Below, piece after piece: positions 10,242 through 19,529 of a DNA stretch of 53,767 nucleotides. The position numbers and the translations under genes are program-made. Where the stretch lies: NCBI GenBank assembly GCA_021775835.1, contig JAJFHC010000109.1, forward strand, positions 1-53,767, read 5' to 3'. How positions within the stretch are numbered: position 1 is the stretch's first letter; every line of letters begins with the position of its first letter. The stretch comes from Hyphomicrobiales bacterium (GTDB lineage: Bacteria; Pseudomonadota; Alphaproteobacteria; Rhizobiales; JAJFHC01). Under the pieces are notes generated by a model that did not search any database, had not been told where the DNA came from, and saw nothing but the letters and a program-made list of their open reading frames with translations.

Positions 10242-10550
10242 TTACGCCGCTTCTTCGACCTTGGCCTCTTCGACCTTGGCTTTTTCGACCCTGCGCTTGA
10301 TGCGTTGCACCTTCAGCGAAAGATCGACATTGCGGGCCTTACCAAGAAAGGCATCCAGACCACCGCGGTGCTCGACCGAGCGCAACGCGTGAGCGCTGAT
10401 CCGCAGCCGGAATGTCTCGCCCAGTTTTTCACTCATCAGGCTGACATCGCACAGGTTCGGAAGAAACCGACGCCGATTTCTGTTTTTGGCGTGGCTCACA
10501 TTGTTTCCGGTCTGAACCGCCTTGCCTGTCAATTCACAACGACGGGCCAT
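10242..10550 (-). CDS. rpmB: 50S ribosomal protein L28
   Basis: 102 residues. The N-terminus [20 protein letters not shown] and the following [11 protein letters not shown] stretch are the L28 signature. The tail is extended and rich in Ala/Lys/Glu ([15 protein letters not shown]), as in many alphaproteobacterial L28 proteins. It is part of the large ribosomal subunit. A GGGAG site precedes the ATG. The leader contains a strong hairpin with a T-run just after a good promoter, described separately. Confidence 0.96.
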   Translation of the reverse strand: MARRCELTGKAVQTGNNVSHAKNRNRRRFLPNLCDVSLMSEKLGETFRLRISAHALRSVEHRGGLDAFLGKARNVDLSLKVQRIKRRVEKAKVEEAKVEEAA

Positions 10551-10599
10551 AAGAAACTCCCAGCTTACTGTTCATCTAGATATTGCAATTCTATCATTG

Positions 10600-10622
10600 A
10601 AAAAGGCGCGCCTGCGCGCGCC
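10600..10622 (-). terminator. GC-rich hairpin with T-run in the rpmB leader (attenuator candidate)
   Basis: Read on the minus strand this is GGCGCGC-GCAG-GCGCGCC followed by TTTTT: a perfect 7-bp stem with a 4-base loop and a T-run, the form of an intrinsic terminator. No minus-strand gene ends here, and the hairpin lies between a promoter and rpmB, so attenuation of rpmB is the simplest reading. Function is inferred. Confidence 0.6.
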
Positions 10623-10641
10623 GGTTTCCAATTCGCGTTTT

Positions 10642-10670
10642 GCTATACTGCCCCCGTGGCCAGTCGTCAA
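10642..10670 (-). promoter_or_regulatory. Sigma-70-like promoter for rpmB
   Basis: On the minus strand TTGACG is followed by a 17-base spacer and TATAGC, a good match to the housekeeping consensus with ideal spacing. The expected transcript start is about 10 bases before the attenuator-like hairpin and some 85 bases upstream of the rpmB start codon. Confidence 0.6.
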
Positions 10671-10943
10671 GGCCCCGCCGCACTCAAACACGCGCAAACC
10701 GAACGATAATGCGGTTTGTCACGGCCCCCGCGAACCGATGTGCCCAGAAACGGCCATAATCGTATCCAATCTGGATTGATGGGGAAGCATGGTGTGCGAG
10801 GGATGAGCTTTGGAATTGCATCCCGCCGTCATACGAGTCAAAACTAGCGTGCGCAGTTCCATGAGGCAGCAAAAGCCTTTCCGTTTGTTCTGCAGCGACG
10901 GTACAACGTTAACCTGAATCTACTGGCGTAGGAGAACACAAGC

Positions 10944-11801
10944 ATGCACGGTTCGATTGGCCCTCGAAGCCTCGTATTGGCCGCAGCCATAACCATCGCT
11001 GGAGTGACGGCACCTGCCGGACCGGTTCAGGCGGACGAAAAGATCAGTCTTGATTACGACTTCTATGGCAATGGCATCCGTGTGCTGACGCTCGGATTCG
11101 ACGTCAACCTCGCGGACGGGAAGTATCATGCGCGCTACAAGCTCAAGACCAAGGGTCTCGCGAGCATTTTCTCGAAGGGAACGACAACGGCTGTCTCCCA
11201 AGGCAAGGTCCGCAGGAGTTCACTGCGTGTAAATGAGTACACGGCAAAAATCAAAAACAGCAAAGGCAAGCGGAACCTCGATATTGCCTGGGGCAATGGC
11301 GAACAACCCCAAACCAAACGTTCCTACGATCTCGGCCGCCGAAAATCCGGCTCGATCAAGAAGGTCCTGAAGCCGGACACGCCAGATCCAATAACCTCCA
11401 TCCTCCAGACCATGATGTTTGACGCCAACACCCCTTGCCAGGGAAGCCAAGACGTTTACGACGGCAAAGAGGTCTTTCAACTCAAGTTCGAGTACCTGAA
11501 GCGCGATGTCGTGCCGATAACCGCAAATGGTTGGTTTTCAGGTCCTGCCTACAAGTGCCGGCTGACGTATACCCCGGTGGCAGGGTTATCGAAGAAAAAG
11601 AAGAGGCGTCTGAAAAAAGATCCAATTCAACCCTTTACGGTCTGGATGGCGCCGGTTAAGTCTCCGATGCTCGGGAAATCCCTGTTAATGCCGGTGCGCG
11701 CTACTGGGCGCATGAAATGGGCAAATCTCGAAATCTTCATCCGCAAGGGCAGCATCGCCGGATCCCCTCTGATCCCAACCGAACTCGCCCAGAAGAACTG
11801 A
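10944..11801 (+). CDS. DUF3108 domain-containing exported protein
   Basis: 285 residues. A signal peptide ends near GPVQADEK. The mature part starts ISLDYDFYGNGIRVLTLGF, the typical beginning of DUF3108, a beta-rich domain thought to sit in the periplasm or outer envelope. The C-terminal third is basic (KKKKRRLKKD). The start follows a GTAGGAG site. In alphaproteobacteria this family is regularly next to rpmB and the SUV3-like helicase, as here. Function unknown. Confidence 0.75.
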   Translation: MHGSIGPRSLVLAAAITIAGVTAPAGPVQADEKISLDYDFYGNGIRVLTLGFDVNLADGKYHARYKLKTKGLASIFSKGTTTAVSQGKVRRSSLRVNEYTAKIKNSKGKRNLDIAWGNGEQPQTKRSYDLGRRKSGSIKKVLKPDTPDPITSILQTMMFDANTPCQGSQDVYDGKEVFQLKFEYLKRDVVPITANGWFSGPAYKCRLTYTPVAGLSKKKKRRLKKDPIQPFTVWMAPVKSPMLGKSLLMPVRATGRMKWANLEIFIRKGSIAGSPLIPTELAQKN

Positions 11802-12002
11802 ACGGCCCCTGTTCCCAACCGCATTGAATGGAAAAGCGTCGGCGTGTTGCGCCTGACTGCGGCATCCGTTCGGTTCGGCGTAAAACACATGTCCCAAAAT
11901 CGAACACATTTCCTAATCACAAGCGTCGGCACCGGTTCAAAACCGTTCACCGGTCCATTGAGCACGGCTCCACTTGGTCAGAGTCAGACAACGAACACCA
12001 GA

Positions 12003-12066
12003 TATGGCCGTGAACAAAACCTGAATCTGCACCGAGTCAGTGATTCGGTCAGGTTTTGTTCACGTC
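12003..12066. repeat. Palindromic intergenic repeat, copy 1
   Basis: A perfect 16-bp inverted repeat: 12010-12025 (CGTGAACAAAACCTGA) pairs with 12050-12065, with further internal pairing (ACCGA with TCGGT around GTCAGTGAT). The same order of blocks recurs about 220 bases downstream in a diverged copy, so this is a mobile or expanded intergenic palindrome rather than a single terminator. Confidence 0.65.
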
Positions 12067-12224
12067 TCATTCGCTTTCTTAACGTCAGCCACATCAGGCC
12101 CAATATTCGAAGAAGCAATTCGGTAACAGATGATCGCGAAAGGTTAACCATTGGACATAAATCTGCACCCCAAATCATCATCCGATGTGATAATGGCTCA
12201 TCCGCCATATCCCGCAAATGCCAC

Positions 12225-12288
12225 ATATGGTCGTGAACAAAATGAGAATTGTTTGGTGTCAGTGATTCGGTCAGTGTTTGTTCCACTC
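12225..12288. repeat. Palindromic intergenic repeat, copy 2 (diverged)
   Basis: It shares ATATGGTCGTGAACAAAA at its left and GTGTCAGTGATTCGGTCAG at its right with copy 1, with a changed middle. The outer arms still pair imperfectly (GTGAACAAA against TTTGTTCCAC). It has the same orientation as copy 1. Confidence 0.6.
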
Positions 12289-12440
12289 CCGTACCCAAGC
12301 GTTAACAAACAGCGGGCTGGATGTATCATCGTAAAACAGTGTATGGGGTATGCTGATCTTGGCAACGCTCCAAACCTTGCAACAAGGACGGCGTGCTGGT
12401 CCGACCACCTACCTTCCCTGACCAACCAGGAAAACGTCAA

Positions 12441-15428
12441 ATGACGAACAATTCGTACAATCGCGGGCGCCGTGTGACCGCGGTCTTGGGGCCGACCAAC
12501 ACTGGCAAGACTCATCTTGCCGTGGAGCGCATGTTCGCCCATGAGTCGGGCATGATCGGTCTGCCTTTGCGCCTGCTCGCCCGTGAAGTCTATGACAGGG
12601 TCGTGGAGTGGCGCGGACCGTCGTCGGTGGCGCTCATTACCGGTGAGGAAAAAATAGTTCCCGACTCGCCGCGCTACTATGTCTGTACCGTGGAAGCCAT
12701 GCCGGCCGACAAGGATGTCGACTTTGTCGCCATCGATGAGGTTCAGCTTGCCGCCGACCCCGACCGCGGTCACATATTCACCGACCGGCTCCTGCATATG
12801 CGCGGCCAGACCGAAACCATGGTGCTCGGCGCCAGTACCATCAAGCCGATAATCGAACGCCTGCTCCCGGGAGCGAACTTTGTCTCGAGGCCGAGGTTTT
12901 CAAACCTGAGCTACGCTGGCCAGAAAAAGATTACCCGCCTCCCCAGACGCAGCGCGATTGTCGCCTTTAGTGCCGATTCGGTTTACGCCATTGCCGAACT
13001 GATCCGCCGCCAGCGCGGTGGTGCCGCCGTCGTGCTGGGGGCCCTCAGCCCACGCACCCGGAACGCCCAAGTCGCGCTTTATCAGTCAGGCGATGTGGAT
13101 TTTCTGGTTGCGACCGATGCCATCGGCATGGGGTTGAACATGGACGTCGATCATGTGGCCTTCGCGGCGACGCGAAAATTTGACGGCATGAATTTCCGGG
13201 ACTTGAACCCCGGAGAGCTGGCCCAGATCGCGGGCAGGGCCGGTCGTCACATGAATGACGGCACGTTCGGAGTCACGGCAGATGCCGTGCCAATGGACCC
13301 CGAAGTCGTCAACCGCATCGAAAACCATCAGTTTGAATCGCTCAAGGTCGTTCACTGGCGCAACCGCGAGGTCGACTATTCCTCGCTCGACAATCTCATG
13401 ACCAGCCTCATTCGGCCACCATCTGAGGGTGGTTTGGTCCGTGCAAGGATTGCCGACGACGTCACGGCATTGGAAATTCTGAGCCGCGACGACGACATTC
13501 GCGCGCTGGCAGGCACGCCGGCTACCGTCGAACGCCTCTGGGACGTCTGCCAGATTCCGGACTACAGAAACATAACCGGCGGTGAACACGCCAACATGAT
13601 CGGCCGCATTTTCAATCACGTCATGACCGGAGACGGTTTCATTCCGGCGGACTGGTTCGCCGGACAACTTGCCTATGCTGACCGGACTGACGGTGATATA
13701 GACACGCTGGCGACACGTATTGCGCATATCAGGACCTGGACATTCGTTGCTAACCGGTCGACCTGGTTGAAGGACCCGGCGGGCTGGCAGGAGAAAACCC
13801 GGGCAATTGAAGACAAGTTGTCGGATGCCTTGCATGAACGCTTGAGCCAGCGGTTTGTAGACCGCCGCACAAGCGTCTTGATGAAACGGCTCCGGGAGAA
13901 GGAAGATCTGATGGCCTCAGTCTCAGGCCAGGGCGAAATTCACGTCGAAGGCGAGATGGTCGGAAATCTCGTTGGCTTCCGCTTCGTCCCCGATGCCGAA
14001 ACAGCCGATGCCCAGCCCAAGGCCATGAAAGCGGCAGCGCTCAAGGTCATTGCCACCGAGCTTGCCAATCGCGCCGGGCAGTTCCGCGCTGCACCCGACA
14101 CGGAAATGACGCTCAATGCCCAGGGTCAGGTCGAGTGGAAGGGCGAAACCGTCGCAAGTCTGGCCACTGGCGAGGAGGTTCTTCGGCCTAAACTCCTGCT
14201 GTCAGCCGACGAGCAGTTGACCGGCACGGCCCGCGACACGGTTCAGGAACGCCTCGATAACTGGACACGGGTACACATCGACACCCTGCTCGAGCCTCTT
14301 GCCGGCCTCGCGGCGGCCGAGGGCATTGACGGATTGGCGCGCGGGCTCGCTTTTCGCCTGGTGGAGAACCTCGGGGTTCTCGTGCGCGACGACGTGTCAG
14401 ACGATGTCAAACAGCTCGATCAGGACGCCCGCCGGGCATTGCGCAAATACGGCGTTCGCTTTGGCGCGTTTCACATCTTCGTCCCGAGCCTGCTGAAGCC
14501 GGCCCCTGCCCGCCTGCGGTTGCTGCTATGGGGGTTGAGCCTGACCGGTGACCGGGCCATCGAGCCGGAAAACCTGCCGTCACTACCGCCGGACGGTCTC
14601 ACATCGGTACCCTTTGACCGCTCCACGCCCCGGGGCTTTTACCAGGCAGCAGGGTACAGGCTGTGCGGTGCACGGGCCGTGCGCATAGACATGCTGGAAC
14701 GCCTTGGTGATCTGATTCGCACACGGGTTTTCTGGAAACCCGAAAAGGAAACCGACGAGCGGCCTGAAGGTTCCGTCGATGGCGGTGGTTTCACTGTAAT
14801 TCCAGACATGATGTCCCTGGTCGGGTGTTCCGGCGAGGATTTCGCCAGCATCCTTCAAACGTTGGGTTTCCGCGTTGACCGACGCAAGGCACCGGTGCCA
14901 GCACCTGCCGATGGACCGGCCGCACCTGACTCGGCAAGGACCTCGGAATCACCATCTTCAGAAGGCGCTGTGGTTGATCAATCCACAACAGCAGCGATCA
15001 CTGACCAGGATGTCGCCACTGAAGTTGTTCCATCCGGTGACGATGACCAACCAGCACCGACAGGCGGGTCCGGTGAACCGGTTGAGGGCCCACCATCGAA
15101 CGAAGATTCTGTTGTCGTGGCGACAGAGACCGGACCGGTGGCAGGTGATTCCGGGGAACCGGCCTTCATTGAAGTGTGGAAACCGCGCCGCAAGAAACGG
15201 CCGGAACATCGCAAACCGAAACCCGAACAGAAATCGGAATCCGGCCACAAGGCGTCGGGCAAGCCTCGCCAACAGCGCCGGTCGGAACGCAAAGGCAAGC
15301 CGCAAAAATCCAATGCCGTTCGTTTGTCAGCCAGTCCGAAAAAACAGGCGTCCCTGGAAGACTCACCATTTGCTGCACTGAGCGCACTCAAGAAGGCAAT
15401 GGAAGAAGGGTCGGACCGTAAAACCTGA
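12441..15428 (+). CDS. SUV3-like DEAD/DEAH-type RNA helicase-related protein
   Basis: About 995 residues from the ATG at 12441, chosen over an upstream frame-start at 12393 because AGGAAAA lies just before it and the family begins close to RRVTAVLGPTNTGKTH. GPTNTGKT is the Walker A motif and VAIDEVQLAADPDRG the DExx box. ATDAIGMGLNMD and QIAGRAGRH are helicase motifs V and VI. This is the mitochondrial SUV3-type family, ATP-dependent RNA unwinding. The last ~170 residues are low complexity: an acidic Pro/Ser/Thr stretch and then a very basic Lys/Arg/Gln region, a possible RNA- or partner-binding tail. The S4 protein follows 15 bases later. Confidence 0.85.
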   Translation: MTNNSYNRGRRVTAVLGPTNTGKTHLAVERMFAHESGMIGLPLRLLAREVYDRVVEWRGPSSVALITGEEKIVPDSPRYYVCTVEAMPADKDVDFVAIDEVQLAADPDRGHIFTDRLLHMRGQTETMVLGASTIKPIIERLLPGANFVSRPRFSNLSYAGQKKITRLPRRSAIVAFSADSVYAIAELIRRQRGGAAVVLGALSPRTRNAQVALYQSGDVDFLVATDAIGMGLNMDVDHVAFAATRKFDGMNFRDLNPGELAQIAGRAGRHMNDGTFGVTADAVPMDPEVVNRIENHQFESLKVVHWRNREVDYSSLDNLMTSLIRPPSEGGLVRARIADDVTALEILSRDDDIRALAGTPATVERLWDVCQIPDYRNITGGEHANMIGRIFNHVMTGDGFIPADWFAGQLAYADRTDGDIDTLATRIAHIRTWTFVANRSTWLKDPAGWQEKTRAIEDKLSDALHERLSQRFVDRRTSVLMKRLREKEDLMASVSGQGEIHVEGEMVGNLVGFRFVPDAETADAQPKAMKAAALKVIATELANRAGQFRAAPDTEMTLNAQGQVEWKGETVASLATGEEVLRPKLLLSADEQLTGTARDTVQERLDNWTRVHIDTLLEPLAGLAAAEGIDGLARGLAFRLVENLGVLVRDDVSDDVKQLDQDARRALRKYGVRFGAFHIFVPSLLKPAPARLRLLLWGLSLTGDRAIEPENLPSLPPDGLTSVPFDRSTPRGFYQAAGYRLCGARAVRIDMLERLGDLIRTRVFWKPEKETDERPEGSVDGGGFTVIPDMMSLVGCSGEDFASILQTLGFRVDRRKAPVPAPADGPAAPDSARTSESPSSEGAVVDQSTTAAITDQDVATEVVPSGDDDQPAPTGGSGEPVEGPPSNEDSVVVATETGPVAGDSGEPAFIEVWKPRRKKRPEHRKPKPEQKSESGHKASGKPRQQRRSERKGKPQKSNAVRLSASPKKQASLEDSPFAALSALKKAMEEGSDRKT

Positions 15429-15443
15429 ACCGCCATAGATGAG

Positions 15444-15842
15444 ATGACCGCCGAGACACAACGCATCGACAAATGGCTATGGTTCGCCCGTATGCTCAAG
15501 ACCCGGACTGCCGCGGCCAAACTGGCAGCCGCAGGAAAGGTAAGGGTCAACGGTACGAGACTTACGAAGCCAAGCCAGACCATCCTTGTTGACGACGTCC
15601 TGACCTTCACGATCAACCATCAGGTTCGCATTCTCAAGGTCTTGGATCTGGGAAAACGGCGCGGACCGTATGAAGAAGCCCGACAGCTTTATGAAGATCT
15701 GGCCCCTGTCTCAGACGACAAGGGAGATGCCAAGGAAGCTACGGCGAGTGAAGCACCCGACGGCGCACGTGATCCAGGCGCCGGACGACCGACCAAGAAG
15801 CAGCGCCGGGAACTTGACGAATGGCGGAGTTCCGAAAACTGA
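15444..15842 (+). CDS. S4-domain RNA-binding protein (Hsp15-like)
   Basis: 132 residues. The S4 fold is at the N-terminus: RIDKWLWFARMLKTRTAAAKL, broken here before AAAGKVRVNG, then KPSQTILVDDVLTF. This matches HslR/Hsp15, which binds stalled 50S subunits in enterobacteria. The C-terminal 40 residues are charged and end in PTKKQRRELDEWR, a common ending in alphaproteobacterial homologues. It lies 15 bases after the helicase gene in an evident operon, supporting an RNA-metabolism role. Confidence 0.88.
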   Translation: MTAETQRIDKWLWFARMLKTRTAAAKLAAAGKVRVNGTRLTKPSQTILVDDVLTFTINHQVRILKVLDLGKRRGPYEEARQLYEDLAPVSDDKGDAKEATASEAPDGARDPGAGRPTKKQRRELDEWRSSEN

Positions 15843-16031
15843 ATGCCCGTGCAAATGACGTCATGCCATTATCACGAAATTTTGCCGGCCAAAGGTGTCG
15901 GGTGTGACAACAAGGAAAATGGTGTGCAATCTTCTCAATATGGTATAGGAAGCGCCCGATTACATATCGTCTGCCAATGCTGTGCCGACACGTCTAGCCC
16001 ACATCATTGAATTTGCACTTCGGAGAACAAG

Positions 16032-16370
16032 ATGACCTATTTGGTGACCGACAACTGCATCAAATGCAAATACATGGATTGCGTGGAAGTTTGCCCGGTG
16101 GATTGTTTCTACGAAGGCGAAAACATGCTGGTGATACACCCCGATGAATGTATCGACTGCGGCGTCTGCGAACCCGAATGCCCGGCCGAAGCCATCAAGC
16201 CGGACACGGAAGACGGTCTGGACAAATGGCTGACGGTCAACACCGAGTATGCCGAAAAATGGCCAAACATCACCATCAAGCGTGAGCCTGAAGAAGGTTC
16301 GGACAAATTTGATGGCGAAGCCGGCAAATTCGAAAAGTACTTTTCGGAGAACCCGGGTGAAGGCGACTAG
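16032..16370 (+). CDS. fdxA: 7Fe-type ferredoxin FdxA
   Basis: 112 residues. The N-terminus has the cysteine pattern [18 protein letters not shown] and a second cluster motif [12 protein letters not shown]. This is the FdxA type carrying a [3Fe-4S] and a [4Fe-4S] cluster, followed by the conserved [19 protein letters not shown] segment. It is a soluble low-potential electron carrier. A GGAGAACAAG site precedes the ATG. The gene stands between the S4 gene and carD, a familiar alphaproteobacterial order. Confidence 0.95.
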   Translation: MTYLVTDNCIKCKYMDCVEVCPVDCFYEGENMLVIHPDECIDCGVCEPECPAEAIKPDTEDGLDKWLTVNTEYAEKWPNITIKREPEEGSDKFDGEAGKFEKYFSENPGEGD

Positions 16371-16850
16371 GGTGTTCCAGAAAACCGGTAAAATTAACCT
16401 TTTCCTGTAAGCTGCAGATTAACGATAGCGCGCTAAATGTCCGATTTTTGGGCGGAAATCGGGCAGCCTCACGCGTACGGGGTTCCCAAATTGTAAAAAT
16501 TGTGATATATCAATCATTAACAATCAATAGTGGCTTTTTTCGCTAAGGATTGACAGAAACCTCACTGGCAACCGACCCTTTTGGGCACGGGCTTTTTTTT
16601 TCGATTTTTCTGTTTTTTCAATGGCAAATGCACCGCAGAGCGGTGGCAGGAAAAGGGTCATGAGCGGTCAAAACAGTTTTGACTTCAATGTGACGCAGCA
16701 GGCATGACTATTGTCTTCCTGGGTTTTTGGCGTTCGATGACCGCATGAACTTGAGGTTTGCAGCAGCGCTAATGTAGCTGGTGAAGGCCTTTTTGACATG
16801 GTGCAGGTGCGACATGTCGTCCGCAACCCCAAACGAGGTACCGCATAAGC
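16371..16850. other. Intergenic region between fdxA and carD
   Basis: About 480 bases without a supported gene. The middle is AT-rich (16490-16560). A terminator-like element is listed separately. Frames crossing this stretch on the minus strand are antisense to carD and not credible. A carD promoter is expected in the right half but no clear match is visible. Confidence 0.45.
16574..16602 (+). terminator. Probable intrinsic terminator after fdxA
   Basis: CCG-A-CCC-TTTT-GGG-CA-CGG forms a short interrupted stem, and the following GC is trailed by a run of about nine T. The stem is weak on paper, so the T-run carries most of the support. Confidence 0.45.
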
Positions 16851-17417
16851 ATGGCCGCGAAGAAGAAAACAGCGAAGAAACTTGCATTCAAAACCAATGA
16901 ATTTGTTGTCTACCCCTCTCATGGCGTCGGCAGGATCACGAGCGTCGAGGAACAGGAAATCGCCGGCGCAACGCTTGAGCTTTACGTTATCGATTTCGAA
17001 AAGGACAAGATGACGTTGCGGGTCCCTACCGCGAAATCGGAATCGGTCGGCATGCGTAAACTGTCGGACACGCCGGTTGTGGACCAGGCCATGAAGACTC
17101 TGAAGGGCCGTGCCCGGGTCAAGCGCACCATGTGGAGCCGCCGCGCTCAGGAGTATGAAGCCAAGATCAATTCCGGAGACCTGGTCTCGATTGCGGAAGT
17201 TGTGCGTGACCTGTTCCGGTCTGACCGCCAACCCGAGCAGTCCTACAGTGAACGCCAGCTCTATGAAGCAGCGCTCGACCGCATGGCCCGTGAAATTGCC
17301 GCGGTAAAGAAACTCGATGATGCCGGCGCCGTTGCCGAAATCGAGGAAGTGCTGGAAGCCACCTCCCGCAAGGCCGAAAAAGCGGCCGAGAAGGAGATGG
17401 AAGAAAAGGCCGCCTGA
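16851..17417 (+). CDS. CarD/CdnL family RNA polymerase-binding regulator
   Basis: 188 residues. After a Lys-rich start, FKTNEFVVYPSHGVGRITSVEEQ is the beginning of the RNAP-interacting (TRCF-RID-like) domain, quoted here only to its motif VYPSHGVG. The C-terminal half (MWSRRAQEYEAKINSGD onward) is the helical CarD domain, with an Ala/Lys/Glu-rich tail. Family members stabilise open complexes at rRNA and other promoters by contacting the polymerase beta subunit. A terminator follows directly, so the gene is probably monocistronic. Confidence 0.93.
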   Translation: MAAKKKTAKKLAFKTNEFVVYPSHGVGRITSVEEQEIAGATLELYVIDFEKDKMTLRVPTAKSESVGMRKLSDTPVVDQAMKTLKGRARVKRTMWSRRAQEYEAKINSGDLVSIAEVVRDLFRSDRQPEQSYSERQLYEAALDRMAREIAAVKKLDDAGAVAEIEEVLEATSRKAEKAAEKEMEEKAA

Positions 17418-17446
17418 CCGCGCCAGCCGGACACAATGTTGTGAAG

Positions 17447-17474
17447 AGCCCGGTCTTGCTGGACCGGGCTTTTT
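17447..17474 (+). terminator. Intrinsic terminator after carD
   Basis: AGCCCGGTC and GACCGGGCT form a perfect 9-bp stem around the loop TTGCTG, followed by TTTT. It lies 30 bases after the carD stop codon. Confidence 0.85.
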
Positions 17475-17592
17475 GCGTTCTGCGATGGATCCGTTTAATC
17501 GGGCCATTCGTATAACCATATAAGGAACAGATTTTCGTATTGAACTGAACCGGGCATCGCACGATGTTTGGCCAAGACAAAGGAGTACCGTC

Positions 17593-18486
17593 ATGGCACG
17601 AAGTACCCCGACCTTAGCGAGCGCGGCAGATCAGAGCCTGATTCGAAAGGCCATGGCCGCGCCCTATCTGGAGCGTGAAGAAGAACACGCTCTCGCCGTG
17701 CGTTGGCGCGACCAAAAAGACCAGCAAGCCCTGCATCGCCTCACCACGGCACACATGCGTCTTGTGATCTCGATCGCCGCGAAATTTCGCAACTACGGCT
17801 TGCCGATGAGCGATCTCATCCAGGAAGGCAATATTGGCCTGATGCAGGCCGCAGCCCGGTTCGACCCCGAACGCGAAGTCCGGTTTTCAACCTACGCCAT
17901 CTGGTGGATCAGAGCGCAGGTTCAGGACTACGTCCTGCGCAACTGGTCGATCGTGCGCACCGGGACGACGACAGCGCAAAAATCTTTGTTCTTCAACCTG
18001 CGCCGCTTGCGCACCATGCTTAATGACGGCACAGGTTCGCGCATGTCCCCGGAGTCCCGCAACACGATAGCCACGACCCTCAATGTCAGGCCGGTGGATG
18101 TGGAATCCATGGAAGCCCGGCTTTCCTTCTCGGACGCCTCTCTCAACGCCTCGCTTGCCGACGATGGTGAGGATTCGGGCGAGTGGATTGACAACCTCGC
18201 CGACAACGCCCCCTTGCCCGACGAGAACGCAATCGACACGATCGACACGGCCGAACGCGAGGTCTGGTTATCCACAGCACTGTCGACCCTCAATGATCGC
18301 GAACGTGAAATCATTAGCGCCCGAAAACTCGAAGACGACGGCAAGACCCTGGAAGCCATCGGCCAGACCATGGGGATTTCCAAGGAAAGGGTTCGCCAAA
18401 TCGAAGCCCGCGCGCTCGAGAAACTGAAGACAGCCCTCGTTCAAGGAGCCGGCGGAGATCCCGCCGCACGCGGTTTCTTGCCCTAA
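17593..18486 (+). CDS. rpoH: RNA polymerase sigma factor RpoH (sigma-32 type)
   Basis: 297 residues. Region 2 is clear (AHMRLVISIAAKFRNYGLP, DLIQEGNIGLMQAAARFDP, FSTYAIWWIRAQVQDYVLRNWS). QKSLFFNLRRLR near residue 137 is the RpoH box that separates sigma-32 from other group-3 factors. Region 4 ends GISKERVRQIEARALEKLK. It directs transcription of heat-shock or stress genes. Many alphaproteobacteria have two rpoH genes; a gene near carD is often the second (RpoH2), which is inference here. The GGAG site before the ATG is good. Confidence 0.93.
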   Translation: MARSTPTLASAADQSLIRKAMAAPYLEREEEHALAVRWRDQKDQQALHRLTTAHMRLVISIAAKFRNYGLPMSDLIQEGNIGLMQAAARFDPEREVRFSTYAIWWIRAQVQDYVLRNWSIVRTGTTTAQKSLFFNLRRLRTMLNDGTGSRMSPESRNTIATTLNVRPVDVESMEARLSFSDASLNASLADDGEDSGEWIDNLADNAPLPDENAIDTIDTAEREVWLSTALSTLNDREREIISARKLEDDGKTLEAIGQTMGISKERVRQIEARALEKLKTALVQGAGGDPAARGFLP

Positions 18487-18513
18487 AGCCGAGATTTCGG
18501 ATAAATCATCCGA

Positions 18514-19440
18514 TCATTGGCTCGAGGGATCGTCTTCGTTCAGCAGTTCAAGCTGTTCGGGATGATCGACTTCTATAAAAGGACCGTTGCGCAAGTCAAT
18601 CCAGCCGCGCACCCGGACACGCCGTCCTGCAAAGGTCCCTGGGTCTGGCAGCCCCGGCCGGTTAAACAGACGCCGGGCACGCGGCCTGATGACGATCGTG
18701 AAATCGCGCCGCCAGTCTTCCCCGAAATTGAGATAGGTCGTGCCCCGCACTGTCCCGGCGGCGAGCACCCTGCCTTCCACGATATGGAACCTGTGCCGGG
18801 CGCCGAACAGGCTACGCAGCTCCTGCGCACCAAAAACTGGTCCGGGCGACCCAAGCCGTTTCGACCACGCACCTGTCCTGCCCGCCTCCGCACCGGCTTC
18901 AAGGTCAATCAGGTCCGGCAGACAGGCCCGGTTGTCGGCAAAAGACGTGGCCAGCCCAAGTCCCGCGGCGAGAAGCCGGCCCTGCACCCAGTGCCGTGAC
19001 CCCGCTGAGCCGTTAGCTCCAGTCCAGTCACCATGGAGCCGCCGACCTGCATCCTCTTCATAAGCGAACACATGCGCCAGAGCCCGGCCGTGCCGGTCAC
19101 GCCGTCGGCCGCCATAAAACAACTGTATGCGCTGTCCGAGAACCGTGCGTTCAAGAAATGCCTGGGCCGTTGGTATGCCGGCATCCGTAGACGCCTGAAG
19201 AAGAAGGTCATTGCCGGAAGTGGCCGCAGCCGGAACCTGTACGCCGATCAGTCGAACCACAAGCCCGGTATCCAGCTTGAGCGTTTGCCCGTTGATAATA
19301 GCCGCCACCCGTCCCCGCTCCCCCGGCACCAGCGAACAGGAGCCTGACGCCTGCCCGACGCTCGGCGAAACAACACCCGTTATCAACCAGACCAGAACGG
19401 ACGTCAGGCCAAACCAGCCGCGTAAGACAGGTAATCTCAT
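18514..19440 (-). CDS. Exported thermonuclease-family (SNase-like) protein
   Basis: 308 residues. A signal peptide precedes the SNase-like fold: AAIINGQTLKLDTGLVVRLIGVQVP, read in its conserved parts as DTG-VVRLIGV, then LGQRIQLFYGGRRRDRHGRALAHVF, in which RDRHGR is the family's active-site strand. The later half (about residues 200-308) lacks an obvious counterpart in staphylococcal nuclease and may be an added domain. The usual catalytic Asp/Arg/Glu set is not fully evident, so activity is uncertain. It is convergent with rpoH and ends just before it. Confidence 0.78.
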   Translation of the reverse strand: MRLPVLRGWFGLTSVLVWLITGVVSPSVGQASGSCSLVPGERGRVAAIINGQTLKLDTGLVVRLIGVQVPAAATSGNDLLLQASTDAGIPTAQAFLERTVLGQRIQLFYGGRRRDRHGRALAHVFAYEEDAGRRLHGDWTGANGSAGSRHWVQGRLLAAGLGLATSFADNRACLPDLIDLEAGAEAGRTGAWSKRLGSPGPVFGAQELRSLFGARHRFHIVEGRVLAAGTVRGTTYLNFGEDWRRDFTIVIRPRARRLFNRPGLPDPGTFAGRRVRVRGWIDLRNGPFIEVDHPEQLELLNEDDPSSQ

Positions 19441-19529
19441 GTTCTTTGAACGCGACAGCCGGAAACATCCGTCGCAGCCATCTTGCCGATTGTGCGATCC
19501 CCCCGTTTCCCGCTATAACGCGAGGCAAC

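Larger units (their letters stand above)
11802..12440. other. Long intergenic region with a diverged palindromic repeat pair
   Basis: No convincing gene lies between the DUF3108 gene and the helicase. The stretch holds two related copies of a palindromic element (listed separately). Open frames on both strands run through these repeats, but they lack an RBS and their apparent protein repeats simply mirror the DNA repeats. A helicase promoter must lie near the right end, but no clear box is seen. Confidence 0.5.

Noticed and set aside
11844..12298. Frames on both strands with apparent internal peptide repeats
   Set aside because: The peptide repeats only reflect the two DNA palindrome copies; no RBS and no sensible protein composition.
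16668..17594. Long minus-strand frame over carD
   Set aside because: It is antisense to a certain carD gene; its sequence has no family features and no proper RBS.
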